Shown here piece after piece: positions 12,151-21,745 of a stretch of DNA of 64,000 nt; positions within the stretch are counted from its first letter, which is position 1; each line of letters starts with the position of its first letter. The notes beneath the pieces were generated by a model, which was not told where the DNA came from, ran no database searches, and worked only from the letters and a program-made list of their open reading frames with translations. Origin of the DNA: Stagonosporopsis chrysanthemi (lineage: Eukaryota; Ascomycota; Dothideomycetes; Pleosporales; Didymellaceae); NCBI GenBank assembly GCA_022560025.1, contig JAFISE010000099.1, positions 60,392 through 124,391 of the forward strand. Reading direction: 5' to 3'. The position numbers were made by a program, and so were the translations under genes.

Positions 12151-15127
12151 GTTGGCGTTGAGGAGTTGGTGGAGAACGAGAGACTAGCGATGACCTGCGT
12201 GAAGTCAGTCCTCCGTCGTTCGCAAACGTGTGATGCTGTGACGCACAGTCTCTGCGTTCGATGCCGCCCGGAGTGGTGAGCGTATGCTCTTCTGAAGCCT
12301 GACGATGCTCTAGAAGATTCCGGTCATGCACAAAAGGGCGTTGTCGCAAAGTGTTTGGTGGTTCGTATTGACACAATCAAGACAAACGTCGAGAGAGGTG
12401 CGTGGAGTAGTGTCTCGCGCAAACAATGACAGTGGTGGTGGCTGTTGGAGAGCGCAGGCCGGGGGGTGATCGGCGAATCTGGGTGTCTCGGGAGGGACCA
12501 CAATTAGACGACACTCAGTGTGCGTCGAGCGACGGAAGACAGGCGGCGAAGTGCGTGCGAACCGCTGAAACGCAAGGTGAAGGGGCGAGGTCTAAGTGAA
12601 TAGATCGCCGCGGTGAAGTGAGGTCGTGAAGATTGCAGGAAGGCAAGGGGCCGTTGGAAGGAAGGCGCGACCTGTAGGGCGGGAAACGAAAAGCGCAACA
12701 GGTGGACGCGAGACGCAGATACAGACGGCCTAGGACCCGAGGCGCAAAAAGAAAGCGCGCTGGTCGATGATGTCAAGGACAGCGGCGAGGCTGATGCGGT
12801 CCGAAGAAAACTTGGCTGGAGACGGGCAGCGAGCCAGGCGGGGGAACACCGAGTCGAGCGCTGACGAGCAAGCAAACGCGGGCGTGGGCACAGCGCAGCC
12901 GGCGGTGGTTTGCAAGGCAGGCGACGACGGCGGCGGCGGGAGGGCAGTCGCCAGGCAAAGGCGATGCTGCACAGCTGGAGAGCCGTGGTTCCGGAGGCGG
13001 GTGGTAGGGATGCCCGAGCGTGCGCTGGCTGCGTTGGGTCGGTCAAGTCAGCCCGGCCGGACGAAACAGCAGATGGCTCAGCGGCGAGAGTCGCGTCGAG
13101 CAGCGCCTGCAACCTGGAAGGTTTGGGGAGGGTGAGGATGGAGGGTGCAGAGGTGAAGAGAAGGGAGCAGACACGGGTCGCTGGCAATGTGCTCTGGTTG
13201 CCCGGCCGTGGCCGCCGTTTAGCGAAGGGGCCATGGACGAGTCCGTTCCTCTCCAAGCCAACAGCACACAGCCCACAGCCCACCCACAGCCAACAAGCCT
13301 GCAGGGCCCACCGGCGAGCGCAGGCCCTGTGGCCCTCAGGCTCGCACCCCGGGCAGTCGCGTCTGCGTAATAATCGTTCCTTAGCTGGCCACTCATCTGC
13401 CGTGCGCGGTGAAAACTCTGCCACATGCAGCCTAGCCCGGCACAATCCTCGCCAGGCCGCAGCGCGCGCACAGCGACCACTCATGATGCGGCACGGGGCA
13501 GCCTGTCGCGCAGCGCCGCTGCACTGGTTGCGTCGCCAGGCACGAATTGCTTGCAAGCCCCGACGCGCAATCCAATGAACGACTCAAGGGACCCCGTCTG
13601 ACCCTTGGGGCGAGCCACGTATCGTGTGCTGGTGCTGGTGTGCTGCTCTGCTGCTCTGCTTGCCTCCTCGCCGTGGAGACCGGCTGCCGCCCCCAAGCCC
13701 TCCAGTGCCCCCCAGTGGTCGAGGCATGCCACACGCTGACTGGGGCTCCGCCTCGACAGCAATGGCAATTGTCATCGCCGGCCACCTGCATGCTGCACGG
13801 TGCGTGCAACACCGTGCAACACGGCAACACCTCTCGACTCGAGCCGCCGTCTCCGGCCTGCCCTGGCCTTCTTCATAAAAGCTGCGGTCCGCAAGAAGCC
13901 GTGGTCCGTGTAGTAGACGAGAAACATATTGCAGCCATAACACGCGTCCGCCGTCATCATCTTTGTTTTTCTTCCACAGTAAGCGCCGCCGGTCCTGCGC
14001 GCCCGCGTGAAAATTGTGCCAGACATGCGTGCAGCGCGTGGCCGCATGAGCATTCGTCGTCCCGTTTCTGGCCGTAGCCCGCGGTCGACCATGTCGGATT
14101 GAGAGCAAAATGGATCCAGCGGCATTCTGGCCCTTGGAATCCAAGTCAGGCCTTGCTCACATCGTCCTGACTCCACCTAGGCGGGGGTCACGATCACGAC
14201 CGGCGCCGACAGCGCGCTGCAGCGAGTGCAGCCATGGTGAGGGGCGAGGGTCCGTTGATCAGCCTGGCCTCTGTGAATCGACCCAAATCAGAACACAGCG
14301 CAGCCGTGTGCCCGCAGATGGCAGCGTCATACACCGCACACTTCCGCGGGCTGCCATCTGTCACTGGTGTGCATCCGACTTGTCAAGGAAACCATCGTCA
14401 CCTCGTGAGTCGAAGAGTGGCAACCCCAGCCCCTCGGACGCACCTCGCACTTCTAGCCCGCGACACTCCGTAATCAAGCACGCGCGCCCACACGAAGCAA
14501 GTGGCTTTGGTGGAGAACAGCCCACCACCTTGCGCACACTTCCACAGCCAAGCACTCGGCTTGTCAGCTAGATTACTGGTGCTCCATTGGTGTTGAGCTC
14601 AACGTCAAACATTGCCAGTCATGGCTCGCAACCATCGCCAGTCTCTGCTCTACGCAACCGGCCGCCGTATCCGGGCTGAGATCTTCGTGCCGTGTGCTGC
14701 GTTTTGCAATGTCACATTCCTCACGGCCATGGCGACCGACGTTGCGAATTTTTTGGTGCCTGGCATGCCGCGCAAGGGACCACGGTCAATTTCGACGCGG
14801 CCAAGCAATCATCGAGCACTCATCGAGCAGGTGTCGCTGCAGGAGCATGTCACTGGTGTCGCACGTGTGCCAAGTCCGCCAGACCAAAAATGAATCATGT
14901 GTCTCGGTGCCACATAAGGCAGGCGAGTTCGAGGTTGATTGATTTCGTGCGTGCTTTCTTCGCACGTGAAGCCGTTGAAGCCGACCGTTTTTGGCCCTTG
15001 CCGTGAGCCAACCCATTCCCAAACGCCGCTGCAATGCTTATAATCCCATGGTATATCCGACCAAACCAATTGTCGCTGGCATGAAACACATGCACAACTC
15101 TGCACGGAACGCCCTTACACACCGCAT
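12151..15127. other. 2.9 kb GC-rich gap without a confident gene
   Basis: Because of high GC, long frames are open on both strands at once (for example 350 codons at 12504-13556 minus and 222 codons at 12910-13578 plus). They overlap each other, are rich in Arg/Ala/Pro/Ser, and show no domain. I treat them as composition artefacts. The left half probably serves as promoter/leader of the cyclin gene and the right end as 3' flank of RPL7. Confidence 0.45.
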
Positions 15128-16117
15128 CTAGTTCATCTGTCTAATCAACTCGTTGATGTGGTCCTCCCTGTTACCCAGGTCACCACCCTCAATGAAGTGC
15201 TTAAATTTCCTCTTGTGGAAGCCGCCGTTGGGGCTGTTCAGCTTGAACGGCCACAGGAAGTTCGCGGCTTGCTTGAAGTTGGGGCCGACAGTGTAGATCT
15301 CGTGGATGAGGTCTTCCATGCAGATCATGCCGTACTTCCCAAGGTTCGCCTCGATAAGCTCGTTGTCAGTCAGCGGCAGGCGCTGCTTGTCAACCTTGCC
15401 ATATCCACGCTCTGCAGAAAGAGTCAGTAGAGTACACAAAAGGGTTTGTGAATGGTAGGCTTACTGTAGATGAGTTCGCGGACAGACTTCTGGTTGGGGT
15501 ACCCATAAGCAACAAACGGCTCGACGATCTTCAGCATCTCAAGGGTGGCCTTGGTCAGCTTGATGAAGACACCATTGTTGATTTGCAGCAGGCGGAGGAG
15601 CTGCAGAGTCTTGCGCTTCTTGGGATCAATCTTGTTGATACCCTTGATACGGACGACGAAAGCGAGCTTGTTCTCCTCGGGCACGTAGAGCTCGTTCTGC
15701 TTCTTAGCCTCGCGCTTCAGACGGATCTTTTCGCGGTCGGCATCACGGTACTCCTTGACGTACTTCTCAGCACGCTGGAAGATAACCTCGCGCTTCTTCT
15801 TGCTCTTGTCTAGTCACGGTCAGCTGTTGCTCGCATCGTATGCTGCACCATGAACTCCACAGGGGGCGATCGCATCATTCCCGAAAGATGGTTAACGACA
15901 GCAACATTGCCCGTAGGCTAGCCGATGTGTTGGTAGTTAGAATCATCGCGATCGCCTGCTCCCTGTTGATGTCCATGGCACCTGATGCCAGCGTACCTCG
16001 CTTCTCCCGTGTCGCAATTGCGCGCTCCTCGCGAGCCCTCTCCTGCGACTTGCGCTTCTTCAGCAGCGTCTCCGGGACGAGGATGCTGTCTTGCGTCGGG
16101 ACGGTCGTGGCTGCCAT
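15128..16117 (-). CDS. RPL7: 60S ribosomal protein L7 (uL30)
   Basis: Three exons (16117-15997, 15809-15465, 15411-15128) give 249 aa, the usual length for eukaryotic L7. The N-terminus has the family's KKRK/AREER basic region. The middle contains the FVVRIKGIN and LLRLLQINNGVFIKL blocks, and the ELIYKRGYGKV motif is split exactly by the second intron (GTAAGC...TGCAG, 53 nt). The end is FKHFIEGGDLGNREDHINELI. It binds 5S/25S rRNA in the large subunit. The first intron is 187 nt, long for this window, and holds an inverted repeat (described separately). The model is certain because every junction restores the conserved protein. Confidence 0.97.
15810..15996 (-). other. RPL7 intron 1 with inverted repeat
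   Basis: The 187-nt intron carries GGCGATCGC near its 5' third and GCGATCGCC about 80 nt downstream, able to form a 9-bp stem. A CTGAC branch-like site lies 14 nt before the CTAG acceptor. Yeast RPL7 introns host box C/D snoRNAs, but a convincing C box/D box pair is not present here, so the role is open. Confidence 0.4.
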
Positions 16118-16352
16118 TGTGGTGTCCGGTGCGAAAGTATCGTGCCGTCGAAGTCGAAAGCAAATTTTGTTCGACAGCTATTTTATGGCAGCTCTAGCGG
16201 GGCGCTAGTGGTGCGGCGCGCTAAGCCTCGCAGAGATCCTTGAATCGACTACCCGACCGGTGACAGAACCATGTTCAGTGCAAGATAGCTCAGCATGCAG
16301 AACATCAAATCTTGATCGTTCTATCATAGGGTATCTTGAAGCCTGACAATAT

Positions 16353-17702
16353 TCAGGCCATCTTCAGCATAAATCCCGCGCCCTTCTCGCTCTCCCCCTG
16401 CGCCGAGAAGATGTTACTGAAATCCACCTTTCCTAATCCTGGCGCCGCCTCTCCTCTCTTGGGCGCATGTGGGCTTGCTCTCCTTCTCTTCTCCTGCCCA
16501 GCCTTGCTTGGGAAAGTAGGGAACATTTCACTTGGCTTCGGCTTCGGCTGTTCCCTGAAATAATCATGTTCTAACACTTCCTTTGCGGTGGGTCTGCGCT
16601 CTGGATTCAGGCTCAGGAGCGACGACAGCAGATCGACGCCCGCACTGCTGAGGAAGGGAAATCGCGCGCGGTCAAAAGACTGTTTGTTCCTTTGCTCCCG
16701 TGGCAGCTTCAGACTCGGCGCGTTGGGTAGTCTCCAGAACCCAGGCCAGCTCTTCTCCTCTGGTAGTCCGCACAGACTGAATATCCTGCTCAATTCGTCG
16801 ACTTCGTTCGTGCCAGGCAGGATAGGTGTCTTGAGAAGCAGCTCGCCCAAGATGCATCCTACGCTCCACATGTCGACCTCTGTCCCATAGCTCGGTGTGC
16901 CCAGTAAGAGCTCCGGCGCGCGATACCACAACGTAACCACGAGTTGAGTGAGGGGTGCAGATGGAGGTGGTATGTATCGTGCCATGCCGAAGTCTGCAAG
17001 CTTGAGCTGTCCGCGGTTGTTGAGAAGGATGTTCGAAGTTTTGAGGTCTCGATGCATTATGTAGTTATCGTGCAAGAAAGCAATGCCCAATGTCAGCTGC
17101 CGTAGGAGGGTCTTGACTTCGGATGCGACGAACGGATCGTGCATATCTTCCTGCAGGGTTTTGAGGTCGTGTTCCAAGAACTCCATGACCAGCACGCATT
17201 CCTCTGGAATATCGCCCGAAAGTACCTCTTTCAGGTCGACAACGTTTGGGTGCCGAGCCTTCTGTAGAATGGCAATCTCCCGCAAGGCAGTGGTGGGGAA
17301 GCCGTCTTGGTTGTAATCCATCTTGACCTTCTTCAAGGCTACAACCTGTGATGTTGCGACATCCTTAGCTCTGGAAACCCATCCATAGCTCCCCTCTTCG
17401 ATGTGATTCAAAGTCTCGAAATTCGAGCGGTGGCGGCAAGGCGCCCATCCCCCGCCCTCGAACCTCAGCATCTTACGCTCCTCTCTCAACTGCTCTGGGG
17501 GTGAGACATCATCACCACCATCAGACAATCGCCGGCGCTTTGCTGGCCGCGAGTCGAGCTCTTCCGTACTCTTGGCTGCTTTGGAAGCTTCCTCTGCTTG
17601 TTGCTGTTTCAGGAGCTTCTGGCGCTTCTTCTCTTCCTTCTCTTGCTTGCGCCGGAGGGCTTCTGCTTTGTCAGCCTCATCGTCGGCCCATCGTGAGGCC
17701 AT
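16353..17702 (-). CDS. CDK11/PITSLRE-type cyclin-dependent kinase
   Basis: A single 449-aa exon. A Lys/Glu/Gln-rich N-terminus (1-80) with KRRR at about 55-58 precedes a complete CDK domain (about 97-385). Key features are a glycine loop at IEEGSYGWV (101-109), the catalytic lysine in VALKK (121-125), a PITSLRE-equivalent helix PTTALRE (136-142), HRDLK (217-221), DFG (237-239), and the YGTEVDMWSVGCI region. The order and sequence match the CDK11/CDC2L family, which couples transcription and pre-mRNA splicing in metazoa and exists in filamentous fungi. The C-terminal 60 residues are basic and Pro-rich. The gene is divergent from the methyltransferase gene with 188 bp between start codons, so the two likely share a promoter. 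Confidence 0.9.
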   Translation of the reverse strand: MASRWADDEADKAEALRRKQEKEEKKRQKLLKQQQAEEASKAAKSTEELDSRPAKRRRLSDGGDDVSPPEQLREERKMLRFEGGGWAPCRHRSNFETLNHIEEGSYGWVSRAKDVATSQVVALKKVKMDYNQDGFPTTALREIAILQKARHPNVVDLKEVLSGDIPEECVLVMEFLEHDLKTLQEDMHDPFVASEVKTLLRQLTLGIAFLHDNYIMHRDLKTSNILLNNRGQLKLADFGMARYIPPPSAPLTQLVVTLWYRAPELLLGTPSYGTEVDMWSVGCILGELLLKTPILPGTNEVDELSRIFSLCGLPEEKSWPGFWRLPNAPSLKLPREQRNKQSFDRARFPFLSSAGVDLLSSLLSLNPERRPTAKEVLEHDYFREQPKPKPSEMFPTFPSKAGQEKRRRASPHAPKRGEAAPGLGKVDFSNIFSAQGESEKGAGFMLKMA

Positions 17703-17890
17703 GTCTGGAGGATATAAGACGTGAACTCTCAGGCAACCACGGGCGGACTGCAGTCTCAGTTGTGAGTGCTGCGGTGTAAAGCAGAGGCACGTGTCAGCGT
17801 ATTCATGCGCGTCCTAGCTTCTCCGCGTTCCGACAACATTTTGCGCTCGGAACGCGCAGACGTCATGGACCTTCTCCTTCAGCAACCGCC
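17703..17890. promoter_or_regulatory. Shared divergent promoter
   Basis: The 188 bp between the start codons of the CDK11-like kinase (minus) and the NDUFAF7-like gene (plus) must contain both promoters and leaders. No specific operator is recognised. Confidence 0.55.
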
Positions 17891-19553
17891 ATGAGAGCCT
17901 ATTCTCGCAGCCTGCTCCGCACAGCGACACAATGTAGTCGCGCGCGGCCACATTTACTTACCGCTTTACCTGCGTGTCGTGCGCTGCGCCTGTCCTCGAC
18001 CTCGGCGCCTGCGAGTCCCCCAACGCCGCCAGCAACGCCTCCAGCGCCGAAGGAGGGAGAACGGGAATGGTCGACGCCGCTCGCCAGATTCCTTGGCCAG
18101 GCAATCACAACGACAGGTCCTATCTCAGTCGCGGCGTACATGCGCCAGTGCCTCACTTCTGAGCTGGGTGGATACTATACACGCACCCCCACGGCAGGCG
18201 AAGATCAGTTTGGCACCAAAGGCGACTTCGTGACGTCGCCGGAGATCAGCCAGGTCTTTGGCGAGCTGATTGGTATATGGTTGTACGCTGAATGGCTTGC
18301 GCAGGGTCGCAAAGAGAAGTTGCAGATAATCGAGGTTGGGCCTGGCAGAGGCACATTGATGGACGATGTGCTGCGGACGCTCTCGAGCTTCAAGAGGATG
18401 ACCAAGAGCATCGAGGCAATTTATCTCGTTGAAGCGAGCCCGCATCTGCAGAAACAACAGGCATTGAGGCTAGCAGGGACAGAAGAGCTGGAGAAGAGCG
18501 AGGTTGGGTGGAAGGCGAAGTGCAAGTACTTCCCAGACTGCGACATTCAGTGGTGCGAGGACATTCGATTCGTTCCAAAAGGTGTGTTGATCATTCTTCC
18601 ACACTGCTGCACGTGCTGAGAACAACCCAGGAGAGACAAGCACCCCATTCATCCTCGCCCACGAGTTCTTCGACGCCCTTCCGATCCACGTCTTCCAGAA
18701 CGTCGCCCAATCCTCGATACCCAAGTCTTCCACAATCATGACACCCACAGGGCCTATCACCCCCAAGCATGGTCCTACAGCGCCGGGGAATCAATGGCAC
18801 GAACTTGTCGTCTCGCCTACAAATCCCTACGCTTCCACAGCCAACCTCAAGCCGGGAGAAGAGAAAGCCGACTTCGAGATGACCGTGTCCAAGTCACCAA
18901 CACCGCACTCGCTCTATCTCCCCAAGATGAGCAACCGGTACAAGAAGCTAGAAAAGACGGCTGATGCCATCATCGAGATCAGCCCGGAGTCGCTATCCTA
19001 CGTCTCCGACTTCGCCGTGCGCATTGGCGGAAGTGACGGCGCCGCTGCCCGACCACCGACGCCTGGCAACACTCCCGTCAAACCGGTCTCATCTCAGGAC
19101 ACACCGTTCAAGAAGTCCGCACCGAGCGGCGCGGCGCTGATTCTGGATTACGGGACCCTGGACACGATCCCCGCAAACACGCTGCGCGGTATCCGACACC
19201 ACAAAGCGGTCTCGCCCTTTGTTGCGCCGGGCCTCGTGGATCTGAGTGCGGACGTGGACTTCCTTGCGCTTGCTGAGGCAGCTCTAGACGCCAGCGATGG
19301 CGTCGAAGTCCACGGGCCGGTCGACCAGTCGTTCTTCTTGGCTACCATGGGCATCAAGGAGCGCGCTGAGCGGCTGCTGAAGAACGCAAAGGACGAGGAG
19401 ACGCGGAAGAGGCTGGAGATTGGATGGAAGAGGCTTGTTGATCGCGGGCCCAACGGTATGGGCAAGTTGTACAAGGCTATGGCTATCCTGCCGTATATCG
19501 ACGGGAAGAAGGTCCGGCGGCCTGTTGGGTTTGGCGGCGATCTCCTCGGGTGA
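17891..19553 (+). CDS. NDUFAF7/MidA-type arginine methyltransferase, mitochondrial
   Basis: Two exons (17891-18581, 18631-19553) joined across a 49-nt GTGTGT intron give 537 aa. Residues 1-38 form an Arg/Ser/Leu-rich mitochondrial targeting leader (MRAYSRSLLRTATQCSR start). The DUF185/MidA fold follows: GDFVTSPEIS (111-120), the SAM-binding EVGPGRGT (148-155) and HEFFDALP just after the intron. In animals this enzyme symmetrically dimethylates an arginine of complex I subunit NDUFS2 during assembly. Members with inserts are common, and here Pro/Thr/Ser-rich insertions occupy about 285-310 and 400-430. Family assignment is firm. Methylation of the complex I subunit is inferred from homologues. 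Confidence 0.92.
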
Positions 19554-20431
19554 GATTGTGTATATGTATGGTGTGTGCAAAGTATGTACGATGAGATTCT
19601 GTCTTTCGCATAGCCAATTTCAATTCTTTCAGATTGCAGGAGTGCGTCCGGCGTGTTTAATTCAAGTTTGCATCCTTTTCCTCGAAAGGACTACAACACC
19701 TTCAAAGTACCTACCACCCACCTCGACATCCACTGCGTACTCTTACCTCCCGGCCTCTGCCTTGATGGCGTACCATGCTTGATCAGCGCCTTTTTTTGGC
19801 CATCTGCCCAATACATCCAAACAAGACAGGCACTCCAGTGTCCCGATCAAAGAGTCGCGATCCGCGCAACAGCACTACTGATCTGCAGCCAGCGACAGTC
19901 ATTCTTCGGCCAAAAGACGGAGACAATTTAAACGCACGATACCATATTGGCAATCCAACGCTTCAGAAAAGATACGGACCTTCTACCCGACTTCGTCACC
20001 GTCAACACCCCCCCCCCCCTCCTTTTTTTTTCCCCTTCTCCCTCAACCTCTCCCTTATCCTTTTTCACTACCAATGCCACTTCCCCAGCATACAGCCACA
20101 GTGAAAATCCTCCTCGAACCGTCGACACCCTTCTCTGATTCGCCGCTCCTGCCGCGCTGAAACAGCACATCCACCCTCTGCGCCACACAGCCGCCCACGC
20201 CCTGAGACCCGACTAGCCTCATCCAGTTCCCCACGATGGAGCCTCATGTCGACACTGTGCGGCGACAGTATCGTCGTCGTCGCTTAGTCGGCGTTCTCAA
20301 GTGCATAAAACGCGGCGGCGTCATGGAAGCTTCCCGGCATCTTCGCAACGTGAACAGTCCACGGTATTCTGATTCAACTATCAGAATAAATCCACACACG
20401 ATAGCTTTCTCCGCCGTGCAGAGAAACACAC
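19554..20431. other. Intergenic with pyrimidine-rich tract
   Basis: This stretch holds a C-run followed by a T-run near 20009-20031, in a CT-rich segment extending to about 20110. Such tracts are common in fungal promoters. A frame opening at 20236 runs into the low-complexity region but has no recognised domain. Confidence 0.45.
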
Positions 20432-21529
20432 ATGGCTGGCCCATCATACCCACACGTCACCGCCGAGGGAGCGGTCGCGTGTCCCCGTCCCCGTCCGGAT
20501 TCCCTTCACCTCCACCTGCACCCTCGCCCTCCCCAACGACCAACCCCAACCCACCATCACCCACCCACCAAGCAACTCCAAGCCCAGCCCTTCCCCAACG
20601 GCCAGACCCTGCGCGCCCAAGCCCGCACAGCACACCCCGAGGACCCATTCAGCACGGCCTGGTACCCCGGCGCAGCGCTGTACCATCCCGCCGCCCCCGC
20701 TGCGCGCGGTACAGACGCGGCACCGCGTTGGGCCTCCCACGCGGCGGGCGCCGCGGCGCACGAGCAGAAGCAGGGGCAAGACACGGCCATGTCGCTCGGT
20801 CTCTCTGCGCCTCTCTGCTCTCCGGCGCCGCCGCGTCGGGAGTCTGGGGATGCGAATGGGATTGCGAATGGGAGTGTCAACTCACCACCCCCCACGCCGC
20901 CATCCCTCTCCATCTCCAACGACAACGGGTACACCACCCCCGCTGACGACGCGTGCGGACTCCACCACCACCACCTCCTCCTCCTCCTCCTCCTCCTCCT
21001 CCTCCCCACCATCACCACCACCACCACCACCCCGCCGCCGCCGCCGCCGCCTCGACCCCAAGCTCCCAAGTCCTCCGGGTTCGTGCGTGGAGGAGGCGCA
21101 CCACGGGCGCGCGGTCGGGAGGGCGGGGATGCGTTCGAGGACGAGTTTGGGTGGCTTGCGGGGATGCTGAGGCGGGGGGGCGGCGGCGAGGGGGGGGGTT
21201 TGGATGGGGATGGGGATGGGGATGGGGGTCTGATCTCGTGCACTACCGACAACGATATCGACCACAATATCGACATCGACACCAATCTCAACGCCAATGT
21301 CGACAACACACACACTCGAAGCACGCGAGATGCGGTCATGGGCCGAATCAACAAGCTCTGCGATTGCAATTACACTTCTACCCCCTCTCCCGCCCCGAGC
21401 GCTCCCCCACCACCCCGCCCCCCCAAACCCGCCGCTTACCAGCCCGTTAGTATCTGCGGGGGCGTGAGTCCCGCAGCGGCGGCGGAGTGGAGCGAGATGA
21501 TGGGGGGGTTGTACTACCGGCGGACGTGA
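20432..21529 (+). CDS. Low-complexity hypothetical protein
   Basis: A 365-codon frame starting at an ATG in CACACATGGC context. It is dominated by Pro, His, Leu, Thr and Gly runs created by (CCT)n, (CAC)n and (CCG)n repeats at about 20960-21050, with an Asp/Gly-rich stretch near 21200 and a Cys-containing C-terminus ending in MMGGLYYRRT. The opposite strand is also open over 270 codons, so the frame could be a composition artefact. In favour are the complex non-repetitive segments on both sides of the repeats and the intact stop. No function can be proposed. Confidence 0.4.
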   Translation: MAGPSYPHVTAEGAVACPRPRPDSLHLHLHPRPPQRPTPTHHHPPTKQLQAQPFPNGQTLRAQARTAHPEDPFSTAWYPGAALYHPAAPAARGTDAAPRWASHAAGAAAHEQKQGQDTAMSLGLSAPLCSPAPPRRESGDANGIANGSVNSPPPTPPSLSISNDNGYTTPADDACGLHHHHLLLLLLLLLLPTITTTTTTPPPPPPPRPQAPKSSGFVRGGGAPRARGREGGDAFEDEFGWLAGMLRRGGGGEGGGLDGDGDGDGGLISCTTDNDIDHNIDIDTNLNANVDNTHTRSTRDAVMGRINKLCDCNYTSTPSPAPSAPPPPRPPKPAAYQPVSICGGVSPAAAAEWSEMMGGLYYRRT

Positions 21530-21745
21530 GGGGATAGGGATGGGGATGGGGGTGCATAGGATAGAGGTAGGGGCAGAGGTAGGGGGCAGCGGGTTGTGAA
21601 TTAGAAGTGGTAGCGAGATGGGGTATGTAGTAGGATGAACGCGAACGATGAATGAATGATGAATGTGTAGGTGCGTCATGAACCTGTGTTTAGTTGGAGT
21701 TGGATGAATATGTGAGATTGATACAGCTTGACTGCATGCGCAACT

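Noticed and set aside
12504..13578. Long open frames on both strands (350 and 222 codons)
   Set aside because: They overlap in antisense in a very GC-rich stretch, have biased composition and no domain. Stops are simply rare there.
15810..15996. Box C/D snoRNA in the RPL7 intron
   Set aside because: ATGATGC and a late CTGA are present, but the CTGA coincides with the branch site, no terminal stem flanks the pair, and the C box is imperfect.
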